A stretch of DNA of 64,000 nt from JAKFWF01 sp963750535 (GTDB lineage Bacteria > Pseudomonadota > Alphaproteobacteria > Rhizobiales > Hyphomicrobiaceae): NCBI GenBank assembly GCA_963750535.1, contig CAVVRF010000020.1:1-64000 (forward strand). Direction: 5' to 3'. Below the pieces are notes generated by a model. That model was not told where the DNA came from. It made no database searches and saw only the letters and a list, made by a program, of their open reading frames with translations. Numbering within the stretch: position 1 is the first letter of the stretch; each line of letters starts with the position of its first letter. Shown here piece after piece: positions 18,312 to 26,609 of this stretch. A program made the position numbers and the translations under genes.

Positions 18312-19112
18312 TCAGCGGCCCTCGAATTTCGGCGTGCGCTTCTCCATGAACGCCTTGCGTCCTTCGGCATAGTCGGCGCTGTCGAAGCAGGCCTTGGACA
18401 TGGCAGCGAGCTTGGCGAGATCGGGCTCGCCGCCGGTCTTGCCGATCTCGCGGGCGGACGCCTTGGCGAGGGCGATCGTGAGCGGTGCATTGGCGGCGAT
18501 CTGGGCGCAGGTCTCGGCGACCGCCTCGTCAAGGTCCGCGTCGGCGAGCACCCGATTGACGAGGCCCATGGATTGGGCCTCCGCGGCCGTGAACTGGCGC
18601 GCGGTGTAGATCATCTCCAGCGCGCGCGACAGGCCGATGATCTCGGACGCCCGCTTGATCGGCGTGAAGCCGTAGCCGAGGCCGAGCTTGCCGGCCGGGA
18701 TGCCGAACTTCGCCGCCTCGTTGCAGAACCGCAGGTCGCAGCACACCGCGAGGTTCATGCCGCCGCCGATGCAGTACCCGGTGATCTTGGCGATCGTCGG
18801 TTTCGGGAAATTGTAGAGCGCGTCGTAGGCCTTGAGCGAGGTCGCGTTGTAGCGCGCGGCAGCTTCTGCGCTGGCCCGCTCGCTCTCGAATTTCGAGATG
18901 TCGGCGCCGGATACGAAGGCCCGGCCGCCGGTCCCGCTGACGACGACGGCGCGGATCTTCGGGTCGGCGGCGAAGCCTTCGAGCACGGCGAATGCCTTCT
19001 CCCACATGTCGAGCGAGACGGCATTGAGCTTGGCCGGATTGTTGAAGATCAGATGCCCCACGTGTCCGGCATGCCTGCCGATCAGCTTTTCTTCGCTACC
19101 TGTATCGCTCAT
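18312..19112 (-). CDS. Enoyl-CoA hydratase/isomerase (crotonase) family protein
   Basis: 266 residues, the normal crotonase length. The oxyanion-hole segments are present (FVSGADISKFE and GYCIGGGMNLAVCCDLR). Of the two catalytic glutamates of classical hydratase, the first (in the motif FGxPE) is replaced, reading FGIPAG. The second is kept in ALEMIYTARQF. Family members with a single Glu are often isomerases or other CoA enzymes, so plain hydratase activity is uncertain. It is divergent from a CoA-transferase gene 115 bp away, which suggests an acyl-CoA pathway context. Confidence 0.88.
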   Translation of the reverse strand: MSDTGSEEKLIGRHAGHVGHLIFNNPAKLNAVSLDMWEKAFAVLEGFAADPKIRAVVVSGTGGRAFVSGADISKFESERASAEAAARYNATSLKAYDALYNFPKPTIAKITGYCIGGGMNLAVCCDLRFCNEAAKFGIPAGKLGLGYGFTPIKRASEIIGLSRALEMIYTARQFTAAEAQSMGLVNRVLADADLDEAVAETCAQIAANAPLTIALAKASAREIGKTGGEPDLAKLAAMSKACFDSADYAEGRKAFMEKRTPKFEGR

Positions 19113-19227
19113 CGGCTACCTCCAATCAGGTCAAAGTCATGCGCGTCCGGCAATCCGCGCATGGACAGCCTCGCTTGGATGCCCGATGCTGCGGCCGAAC
19201 GTACCTTCGCCGACGAGGATATACGAG

Positions 19228-20421
19228 ATGCTGCGGCAAAGACCATCCACTGCGCTGGCACGCTTTACCGTTCTCGACCTGACACGCGCCCGTTCCGGCC
19301 CGACCGCCGTCCGCCAGCTCGCCGACTGGGGCGCCAACGTGATCAAGATCGAGCTGCCCGAGGGCACTGAAAGCGGCGACGGCATTGGCGGCGAGCGCAG
19401 TGGTCCCGATTTCCAGAACCTGCACCGCAACAAGCGCGGTATCACGCTCGACCTGAAATCGCCGGCCGGCCTGCAGGTGTTCCGGCGGCTGGCACAGAAG
19501 GCGGACGTGATCGTCGAGAACTTCAGGCCCGACGTCAAGGCGCGGCTCGGCATCGACTACGAGACGCTGTCGAAGACCAACCCCGGCCTGGTCTACGCCA
19601 GCATTTCCGGCTTCGGCCAGACCGGCCCATACGCCAAGCGTCCCGGCTTCGACCAGATCGCGCAGGGCATGGGCGGGTTGATGTCGATCACCGGACTGCC
19701 GGGGCAGGGACCGGTGAGGGTCGGCATTCCGATCGCCGACCTGACGTCGGGGCTGTTCCTGGCCAACGGCATTTTGACCGCGCTGCTCGAGCGCGAGGTC
19801 AGCGGCCAGGGCCAGTGGGTTACGACCTCGCTGCTGCAGGCGCAGATCTTCATGCTCGACTTCCAGGCCTCGCGCTGGATCAATGCCGGAGAGGTTCCGG
19901 GGCAGGCAGGCAACAATCATCCGACCAGCATTCCGACCGGCGTCTTCAAGACCGCGGACGGATATATCAACATCGCGGCGTCGGGCCAGACGATCTACAC
20001 CCGATTGTGCGAGGCGCTCGACGCGGCGGAGCTGATCACCGATCCGCAATTCGCCACCGCCGCCGCCCGCCTCAAGAACCGCGACAAGCTCAATGCCGAG
20101 CTCGAGAAGCGGATGGCGAAGCGGACCAGCGCCGAGTGGGTCGAGGCGCTCAACAGGGCGGGCGTTCCGTCCGGCCCGATCTACTCGATCGACCAGGTGT
20201 TCGCGGACGAGCAGGTCAGGCATCTCGGCATCGTCGAGACGCTGCCGCGCGAGACGGGCAAGGACCTCAAGGTCGTCGGGCAGCCGGTGACGCTGTCGCG
20301 AACGCCGAGCAAGGCGCAGCGCGTGCCGCCCGGCCGCGGCGAGCACAACGCCGAAGTGCTGCAGGAGTTCGGATTCTCGGCGGCCGAAATCGCCGAGCTG
20401 CAGCGGTCGGGCGCCCTTTGA
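19228..20421 (+). CDS. CaiB/BaiF family III CoA transferase
   Basis: About 397 residues. Moves CoA between carboxylic acids through an aspartyl-CoA intermediate. The expected catalytic Asp lies in RPGFDQIAQG after the conserved SGFGQTGPYA. Other family motifs are KIELPEG, NKRGITLDLKSPAG and ADVIVENFRPDV. The ATG at 19228 has CGAGGA a short distance upstream. It precedes asnB by 19 bp on the same strand, so the two may be co-transcribed, although no biochemical link is evident. Confidence 0.9.
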   Translation: MLRQRPSTALARFTVLDLTRARSGPTAVRQLADWGANVIKIELPEGTESGDGIGGERSGPDFQNLHRNKRGITLDLKSPAGLQVFRRLAQKADVIVENFRPDVKARLGIDYETLSKTNPGLVYASISGFGQTGPYAKRPGFDQIAQGMGGLMSITGLPGQGPVRVGIPIADLTSGLFLANGILTALLEREVSGQGQWVTTSLLQAQIFMLDFQASRWINAGEVPGQAGNNHPTSIPTGVFKTADGYINIAASGQTIYTRLCEALDAAELITDPQFATAAARLKNRDKLNAELEKRMAKRTSAEWVEALNRAGVPSGPIYSIDQVFADEQVRHLGIVETLPRETGKDLKVVGQPVTLSRTPSKAQRVPPGRGEHNAEVLQEFGFSAAEIAELQRSGAL

Positions 20422-20440
20422 TGCGCACGGGCGGATAGCC

Positions 20441-22307
20441 ATGTGCGGTATCCTGTTCGTTGCCGAGCGCCACGGCCCGGTCGACGAGCGGCGCTTCGGC
20501 GCGGCTCTCGTTTCGATCGCGCACCGCGGCCCGGACGGCTCCGGAGCCGTCCGCATTAGCCTCGGAGAGGGGCCCGGCGACGGTATGGCGGCCCTCGGAC
20601 ACCGGCGGTTGTCGATCCTCGACCTGAGCGATCGCGCGAGCCAGCCGTTCCGTCGCGGCGGATTCGCCATGACGTACAACGGCGAGATCTACAACTTCCG
20701 CGGCTTGCGCTCGGCGCTCGCGGCGCAATTCACGACCGATGGCGACACCGAGGTGCTGTTCGAGCTGCTGCGCGAGCGCGGCGTCGACGGCCTTGCCGAT
20801 GCACTCGGCATGTGGGCGTTCTGCTTTCTCGACGAGGACCGTGGCCGTCTGATCGCGGGGCGCGATCGCCTCGGCAAGAAGCCGCTGTTCTACTGGGCGG
20901 ACGAGCGCACGATCTGCTTCGCTTCCGAGATCCGCGCCATCAGCACCTACCGGCAGCAGGCGCCTCGGCTCGCGGCCCGCGTGGTCGACGCCTATCTCGC
21001 CCATGGCTGGGCGCTGCCCGGAGCGGGCGAGGATACGGCCGTCACCGGCATTCGACAGGTGGTCCCCGGCGGGTATGTGACGGTCGATCTCGCCAGCTGG
21101 CGACTGTCGTCCGGGACCTGCGTTCCGGCGGATGACTGGGCGCCGGTCGATCGGGTGCCGCGCGGCGATCTGGCGGCCGCGGTGCGCGCGGCGGTGACCG
21201 ATCGGCTGGTCAGCGACCGCAGAATCGGCCTGCTGCTGTCCGGCGGCATCGACAGCTCGCTGATCCTGTCGGTGCTGTGCGCCGAGCGCGTGCAGGAGCG
21301 CGTGCATTGCTTCATCGGCGAGGGCGGCAAGAGCGAGGATGCCGCCTATGCCGAGCGCGTGATCCGCAGCCTCGGCGTGAAGGCCGAGGTGATTGCCATC
21401 GACTACGACAACACCACGATGGACCGCTTCCTCGATATTTGCCGGCACCAGGAGAAGCCGTTTCCGCTGATCGGCAATGTCCTCGGCCTGCCGCAGCTCT
21501 ACGAGCGCATCGCCGAGCGCGACGTGCCTGTCGTGCTCGACGGCACCGGTGCCGACGAGGTCTTCGGCGGCTACTGGGAGCGCTATTACCGCTTCGCCCT
21601 TGCCGAAGCCTGGGACGCCGGCGACACCGACTGGATCGGCATGATGCTGGCGGCCAATGCCGACCAGCCGCGTATCGACGAGATCGGCCGCACGACCCTT
21701 GCCGCGCTGCGAACGGGGGCGTGGCCGCCATCGTCGGTGGTCGGCGTGCGCCCCGACGCGCAGATGGCGAGCCAGCTTGCCACGTTCTGCGATGCCGGCG
21801 TCGCGCGGATCGAGCCGGCCGATCCGCTGGTCAATGCGCGAACGAGCCTTGCCCAGGCGTTGCGCACCGATGTGACGGCCGCGCTGCTGCCCGAGTGGCT
21901 CTGGCAGAACGACCGAAGCGCCATGCGTTCCGGCGTCGAGAACCGCAGCCCGTTCCTGGATACGCGGCTCGCCGCGTATCTCGGATCCGGCTACAGGGTC
22001 GAAGTTCGCAGGCGCCTGGAACAAGCATGAGCTGCGGCGGCTGTTCGATTGCTTCAAGCCGGCCCCGACCCAGTGGCGGCGGGAAAAGCAGGGGTTCCGC
22101 TGGGCGTTCGGCCGCTTCATGCGCGCCAACCGCGCGAAACTGCTGGAGCTGATCGCATCGTCGAGCATGGTTCGCGAGCGTGTGCACGCGGCCAGGCTCA
22201 TCGACGCCATTGCCCATGACGATGAGCTGCTGTTCAGCGACCTGACGCAGCGATGCCTCGTGCTGGCCGGTCTGGAGGCATCGGCCGGCTATCGGCTGGG
22301 CGCCTGA
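20441..22307 (+). CDS. asnB: Asparagine synthetase B-type (glutamine-hydrolysing), one-base frameshift
   Basis: Glutamine-dependent amidotransferase of about 621 residues. The N-terminal class II glutaminase domain starts with the catalytic Cys2 (MCGILFV) and has RGPDGSG and YNGEIYN. The synthetase domain carries the PP-loop LLLSGGIDSS and the DGTGADEVFGGY segment. The open frame ends falsely at 22030. Removing one base at about 22000 restores VKFAGAWNKHELRR and the remaining 95 residues. Asparagine synthesis or amidation of a secondary product are both possible. It sits alone, with no biosynthetic cluster, and an asparaginase lies 14 kb away. Confidence 0.88.
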
Positions 22308-22367
22308 CCGGCCCTCGACCGCGACCCGCCCCGCTCCCACCCCGTGCGCCATAGTGACCGCTTGACC

Positions 22368-22411
22368 GTAACTGACCAGTAAGTTACAAAACCTAAATAA
22401 CTAACTGGTCA
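22368..22411. promoter_or_regulatory. Probable TetR operator upstream of the efflux operon
   Basis: The element GTAACTGACCAGTAAGTTAC (22368-22387) has perfect 6-base outer arms (GTAACT and AGTTAC). A second half-site, ACTGGTCA (22404-22411), is the reverse complement of TGACCAGT inside the first. Both lie in an AT-rich stretch just before the tetR start codon, where autorepression sites normally sit. The operon promoter probably overlaps them. Confidence 0.7.
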
Positions 22412-22419
22412 TTAATAAC

Positions 22420-23044
22420 ATGCCCCAACCTTCCCGCAAGCGGCGGCCCGATGCGCGGCCCGGAGAAATCATCAAGGCCGCGCTGGATCTGTTCTCGGAG
22501 CGCGGTTTCTCGGCGACGCGGCTCGAGGATGTCGCGGCTCGGGCCGGGCTCAGCAAGGCGGCGATCTATCTCTACTTCGACGACAAGACGGCGCTTCTGA
22601 AGGCCGTCGTCCGCGAGACGGTCGGAGCCAGCATCGAGCGGGCGCGCACCGAGGCCGAGCGTGGCTCCGGCCCCGTCGCGCCGCAGCTTCGGCTGCTGCT
22701 GGCCGGGATTGCGACCACGATGAGCAATTCGCGCCTGCCGGACGTTATCAAGCTCGTCGTCTCGGAGTCGCGCGCCCACCCCGAGATCGGTCGGTTCTAC
22801 CTCGACAACGTCATCTGCCGCGTCGCGCCTATGGTCGAGGGGATGATCGCGCGGGGGATCGCGAGCGGCGAGTTTCGAGCCGTCGACGCCGGCCTGGCGG
22901 TCAGGAGCCTGGTCGGGCCGATGGTCCTCGCCGCGCTCTGGCGCAGCGTTTTCGAACCGCTCGGCGGCCGAGCCGCTGGCGATCGAGGCGCTGGCCGCGC
23001 AGCACGCCGACCTAATCATCGCAGGCCTGAGCGCAAAAGCCTAG
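22420..23044 (+). CDS. TetR-family repressor of the efflux operon, one-base frameshift
   Basis: About 207 residues. The N-terminal helix-turn-helix is classical (IIKAALDLFSERGFSATRLE, then AGLSKAAIYLYFDDK), and the rest forms a ligand-binding helical domain. One extra base near 22966 throws the C-terminus out of frame and would fuse it to the next gene. Without that base the protein ends QHADLIIAGLSAKA at a TAG (23042-23044), 16 bp before the hlyD start. Gene order TetR-HlyD-ABC-ABC2 is that of E. coli cecR-ybhGFSR. It likely represses itself and the three downstream genes and releases on binding an exported compound. Confidence 0.85.
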
Positions 23045-23060
23045 GTCAGGGAGTTCAACC

Positions 23061-24045
23061 ATGCGGCGTATCATCCCAATCGTGCTGGTCGCAGCTGATC
23101 GTTGCGGGCCTGGTCCTGAAGGATCGACTGTTCTCGCGGTTCGCGGCACCTCAGATCTACCTCGGCTACGTCGAGGCCGAGACGACGCTGATCGCTTCGC
23201 CTATCGCCGGCCGCCTGGTCGCCAGGCCGGTGCAGCGCGGCGATCAGGTCACGCGCGGGACGCCGCTGCTGCAACTCGACCCCGTCGCGGCCGATGCCGA
23301 GGTCGAGCGCGCTTCGGCGACCGTCGCCGAGGCGAAGGCGCAACTGGAGAACCTGCGCACGGGCAAGCGCGACATCGAGCAGGAGATCGTCCGCGCGCAG
23401 CGCCGGGAGGCGGAGGCCGCACTGCGGCTGGCCGAGCTCGATCTCGCTCGAACCTCGCAGCTGGTCACGAACGGCACGGTCTCGCGCGTGCGCTTCGATC
23501 AGGCAACATCGCAAGTCGAGCAGTTGCGCGCCAAGGTCGAGCAGATGCGGGCGTTGGAGGCCTCGGGCGATCTCGGCGGCCGCAGCCGGGAGATCGAGGC
23601 CGGCGAGGCCAAGGTCAAGGAGGCGACGGCAAGCCTTGCCCAGGCCGCCAGCCGCAGGGCCGACCTGGCGCCGATCTCGCCGGTCGACGCTCTTGTCGAG
23701 AACACGTTCTTCGACGTCGGCGAGTGGGTCACGGCCGGTCAGCCCGTGGTGTCGCTGCTGGCTCCTGACAAGCTGAAGCTGCGCTTCTTCGTGCCGGAGG
23801 ACCAGGTGGCGCTCGCCCGGCCCGGGGCGACCGTGACGTTCAACTGCGACGGATGCGGGGGGCGGCAGAAGGCAACCATTACCTACGTATCGCCGCGGGC
23901 GGAGTTCACCCCGCCGGTGATCTATTCCGAGAACGCCCGCCGCAAGCTCGTGTTCATGGTCGAGGCGAGACCCGCCGAGCCCAATGCGCGGCTGCGCACC
24001 GGCCTGCCGGTCGAGGTGGAGCAAATGACATCGGCAACGCCATGA
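23061..24045 (+). CDS. HlyD/EmrA-type periplasmic adaptor (membrane fusion protein), one-base frameshift
   Basis: About 327 residues, anchored by an N-terminal helix (RRIIPIVLVAA...AGLVL). It has a split biotinyl-lipoyl domain (ASPIAGRLVARPVQRGDQV and APISPVDALVENTFFDVGEWV) around a long alpha-hairpin coiled coil of Ala/Glu/Arg repeats, as in YbhG. The first 12 codons are in a different frame from the rest because of an extra base near 23097. GGGAG precedes the ATG at 23061. The stop overlaps the ATPase start as ATGA, so the operon is translationally coupled. It links the inner-membrane ABC pump to an outer-membrane channel not encoded here. Confidence 0.85.
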
Positions 24046-24980
24046 CCAGCACACCACAGCCAGCCATCGACGTCCACGGCCTGGTCAAGCGCTACGGCAA
24101 CCGCACGGTCGTGGATGCGGTCGACCTGACGCTGATGCCGGGCCGCATCTGCGGATTTCTGGGTCCCAACGGCTCCGGCAAGACGACCACGCTGCGGCTG
24201 ATCTGCGGCCTGCTGACGCCCGACGCCGGCACGGGCACGTGCCTCGGCTACGATCTTCGCACCGAGCACTCGGCGATCAAGCGCCAGACCGGCTACATGA
24301 CGCAGAAGTTCGGCCTCTACGAGGACCTCACGATTCGCGAGAACCTCGACTTCGTCTCGCACATCTATCGGCTCGACAGGGCGCGGGAGCGGGTCGATGC
24401 CGCGCTCGAGCGGCTTGGCCTGGCGACGCGCCAGGACCAGCTTACCGGCGCACTTTCGGGCGGCTGGAAGCAACGGCTGGCGCTGGCGGCCTGCGTCCTG
24501 CACCAGCCCAAGCTCCTCCTCCTCGACGAGCCGACCGCCGGCGTCGATCCGAAGGCACGCCGTGCTTTCTGGGACGAGATCCACGCGCTGGCCGCCACTG
24601 GCATCACGGTGCTGGTGTCGACCCATTACATGGACGAGGCCGAGCGCTGCCACGAGATCGCCTATATCGCCTACGGCAAGCTGATGGCTCGCGGCACCGC
24701 CGACGAGGTAATTGCGGCTTCCGGCCTCAAGGCGTGGATCGCGGCCGGTCCGGGCGCCGACCGTCTGGCGCCGCGGCTGCGCGATGCGCCGGGAGTAACG
24801 GCAGCCGCCGCGTTCGGTGCGACGCTGCACGTCTGCGGCCCGGACGCGCGGCTGCTCGAGGCTGCCATTGCGCCGCTGCGTGCCGAGGGGGGTATCGAAT
24901 GGCAGGAGGCCGAGCCGACGCTCGAGGACGTGTTCATCCACCTGATGAGCATGGCCCGCGACAACGCAGTGGCAGCGTGA
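24042..24980 (+). CDS. ABC-2 efflux ATPase (YbhF/DrrA type)
   Basis: 312 residues with a single complete nucleotide-binding domain: Walker A GPNGSGKTTT, Q-loop MTQKFGLYEDLT, signature LSGGWKQRLALA, Walker B LLLLDEPTAGVD and switch His in VSTHYMDEAERC. The C-terminal 90 residues form the DrrA-like accessory domain (ending EPTLEDVFIHLM). It powers the permease encoded next. Unlike E. coli YbhF it carries only one ATPase domain, so it should act as a dimer. It is coupled to hlyD by a 4-base overlap. Confidence 0.93.
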   Translation: MTSTPQPAIDVHGLVKRYGNRTVVDAVDLTLMPGRICGFLGPNGSGKTTTLRLICGLLTPDAGTGTCLGYDLRTEHSAIKRQTGYMTQKFGLYEDLTIRENLDFVSHIYRLDRARERVDAALERLGLATRQDQLTGALSGGWKQRLALAACVLHQPKLLLLDEPTAGVDPKARRAFWDEIHALAATGITVLVSTHYMDEAERCHEIAYIAYGKLMARGTADEVIAASGLKAWIAAGPGADRLAPRLRDAPGVTAAAAFGATLHVCGPDARLLEAAIAPLRAEGGIEWQEAEPTLEDVFIHLMSMARDNAVAA

Positions 24981-24993
24981 GGAGGCTGCACCC

Positions 24994-26121
24994 ATGGAAT
25001 TCCGCGCGCGACTGTTGGCGATGATCGTCAAGGAGACGCTGCAGCTGCGGCGGGACCGGCTCACCTTCGCAATGATGTTCGGCATGCCGATCATGCAGCT
25101 CATGCTGTTCGGCTACGCCATCAACAACGATCCGAAAGGGCTGCCGACGGCGATCCTGGCTGCCGACCAGAGCGCGATCACCCGCTCGATCGTCGCCGCC
25201 CTCGGCAACACCGGCTACTTCAAGTTCGTGCGAACGGCGACGAGCGAGGACGAGGCGAACGAGCTCCTGCAGCGCGGCGACGTGCAGTTCGTCGTGACGG
25301 TGCCCTCCGACCTGACCCGCCGGCTCGTCCGCCGTGAGCGCGCCCAGGTCGCCGTCGAGGCCGATGCAACCGATCCCGCGACCACCGGCAACGCGCTGGC
25401 GGCGGTCAACCAGGCAGTGGCGCAGGCCCTCGCCCACGATCTCACCGGACCGCTCGCAAGCTTCAACGGTCGCGACGGGCCGGTCGATGTCGTCCTTCAT
25501 CGTCGCTACAACCCGGAAGGCGTGACGCGCTACAACATCGTTCCGGGCCTGCTCGGCGTCATCCTGACCATGACGATGGTGATGATGACGGCGCTGGCCG
25601 TGACGCGCGAGCGCGAGCGCGGCACGATGGAGAACCTGCTCGCAATGCCGATCCGCCCGATGGAGGTGATGGTCGGCAAGATCGCGCCCTACATCGTCAT
25701 CGGCTGCGTACAGGTCGTGGTGATCCTGCTCGTCGCCAAGGTGCTGTTTGGCGTGCCCATCGTCGGCTCGCTGACGGTGCTTGCCCTGGCGACGATGCTG
25801 TTCATCACCGTCAATCTGGCGATCGGCTTCACGTTCTCGACGGTGGCGCAAAACCAGCTGCAAGCGATGCAGATGTCGTTCTTCTTCCTGATGCCCTCGA
25901 TCCTGCTGTCGGGCTTCGCATTTCCGTTCCGCGGCATGCCGGCTTGGGCGCAAGCGATCGGCGAGGCGCTGCCGAACACCCATTTCCTCCGCATCGTGCG
26001 CGGCTTGATGCTGAAAGGGGCGAGCCCGGCCGAGATCGCCACCGAGATCGGCGCGCTGGTGGCGCTCCTGATCGCCGTCACCGTGCTGGCACTGTCGCGC
26101 TATCGCGTCACGCTCGACTAG
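24994..26121 (+). CDS. ABC-2 type permease (YbhS/YbhR type)
   Basis: 375 residues. Topology is typical of this class: one N-terminal helix (MMFGMPIMQLMLFGYAI), a large periplasmic domain of about 150 residues, then five helices. The family hallmark RERERGTMENLLAMPIRP lies after the second helix, with the re-entrant region LLSGFAFPFRGMP later. GGAGG precedes the start. Only one permease is present where E. coli has two, so a homodimer is expected. Substrate unknown; related pumps export drugs, cations or lipids. Confidence 0.92.
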   Translation: MEFRARLLAMIVKETLQLRRDRLTFAMMFGMPIMQLMLFGYAINNDPKGLPTAILAADQSAITRSIVAALGNTGYFKFVRTATSEDEANELLQRGDVQFVVTVPSDLTRRLVRRERAQVAVEADATDPATTGNALAAVNQAVAQALAHDLTGPLASFNGRDGPVDVVLHRRYNPEGVTRYNIVPGLLGVILTMTMVMMTALAVTRERERGTMENLLAMPIRPMEVMVGKIAPYIVIGCVQVVVILLVAKVLFGVPIVGSLTVLALATMLFITVNLAIGFTFSTVAQNQLQAMQMSFFFLMPSILLSGFAFPFRGMPAWAQAIGEALPNTHFLRIVRGLMLKGASPAEIATEIGALVALLIAVTVLALSRYRVTLD

Positions 26122-26179
26122 AGGTGTTGCGAAGCCGGCCGGCCGATCTCGGAGGCCTGCCCAGGCTTTTTGCACCGCA

Positions 26180-26569
26180 CTAAAGGACGAGGGCCGTCAC
26201 CATCGCGACATATGTCAGGTAGTGCACGAGCTGGTCGACGCCCATCGCCCGCCAGAAGGCATTGTCGGTGAATGTCCACCCGCCGCGGCGGACGACCTGC
26301 TCCTTCGTCCAGTCGCAGTGGTAGTGGACCAGGAACTCGGCACCCAGGACCGCAAGTCCGAAGTTGAGGCTCGGCGGCGGCAGCAGCAGCAGCAACGGCG
26401 CCGAAAGCGCCACATGAATGCTGGCATGGAGGATGCCGCCGGGATGGCCATAGCGCCCCTTGTTCTGCCATTGATACTTGGTCTGCAGGAAGAAGTCCGC
26501 GATCGCATGCTTGGCGGCAAGGAACGCGAAAGCGAGCAGAATCAAGTCCTGGCTTGTGAGCATGGGCAT
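26180..26569 (-). CDS. DUF3307-family membrane protein
   Basis: About 129 residues with four hydrophobic segments and conserved polar residues inside them (KHAIADFFLQTKYQW, HASIHVALS, HYHCDWTKE). This matches DUF3307 proteins, whose function is unknown. It is the last gene of the operon that contains the ABC-like protein, the cNMP-binding protein and the cyclase. Between the cyclase stop and this start is a small hairpin, GGTCGA-TGTG-TCGACC (26580-26595), which could tune its expression. The alternative start is six bases further in. The gene ends close to the convergent efflux operon. Confidence 0.75.
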   Translation of the reverse strand: MPMLTSQDLILLAFAFLAAKHAIADFFLQTKYQWQNKGRYGHPGGILHASIHVALSAPLLLLLPPPSLNFGLAVLGAEFLVHYHCDWTKEQVVRRGGWTFTDNAFWRAMGVDQLVHYLTYVAMVTALVL

Positions 26570-26609
26570 CAATCCAGCCGGTCGATGTGTCGACCGAAAC
26601 GCTCGCTTG

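Noticed and set aside
20441..22030. asnB ending at codon 529
   Set aside because: The last nine codons are not family-like, and removing one base near 22000 restores 95 further conserved residues.
22420..24045. A single TetR-HlyD fusion protein of 541 residues
   Set aside because: The join is garbled sequence. Removing one base near 22966 gives a normal TetR end, and a separate HlyD start with its own ribosome site lies at 23061.
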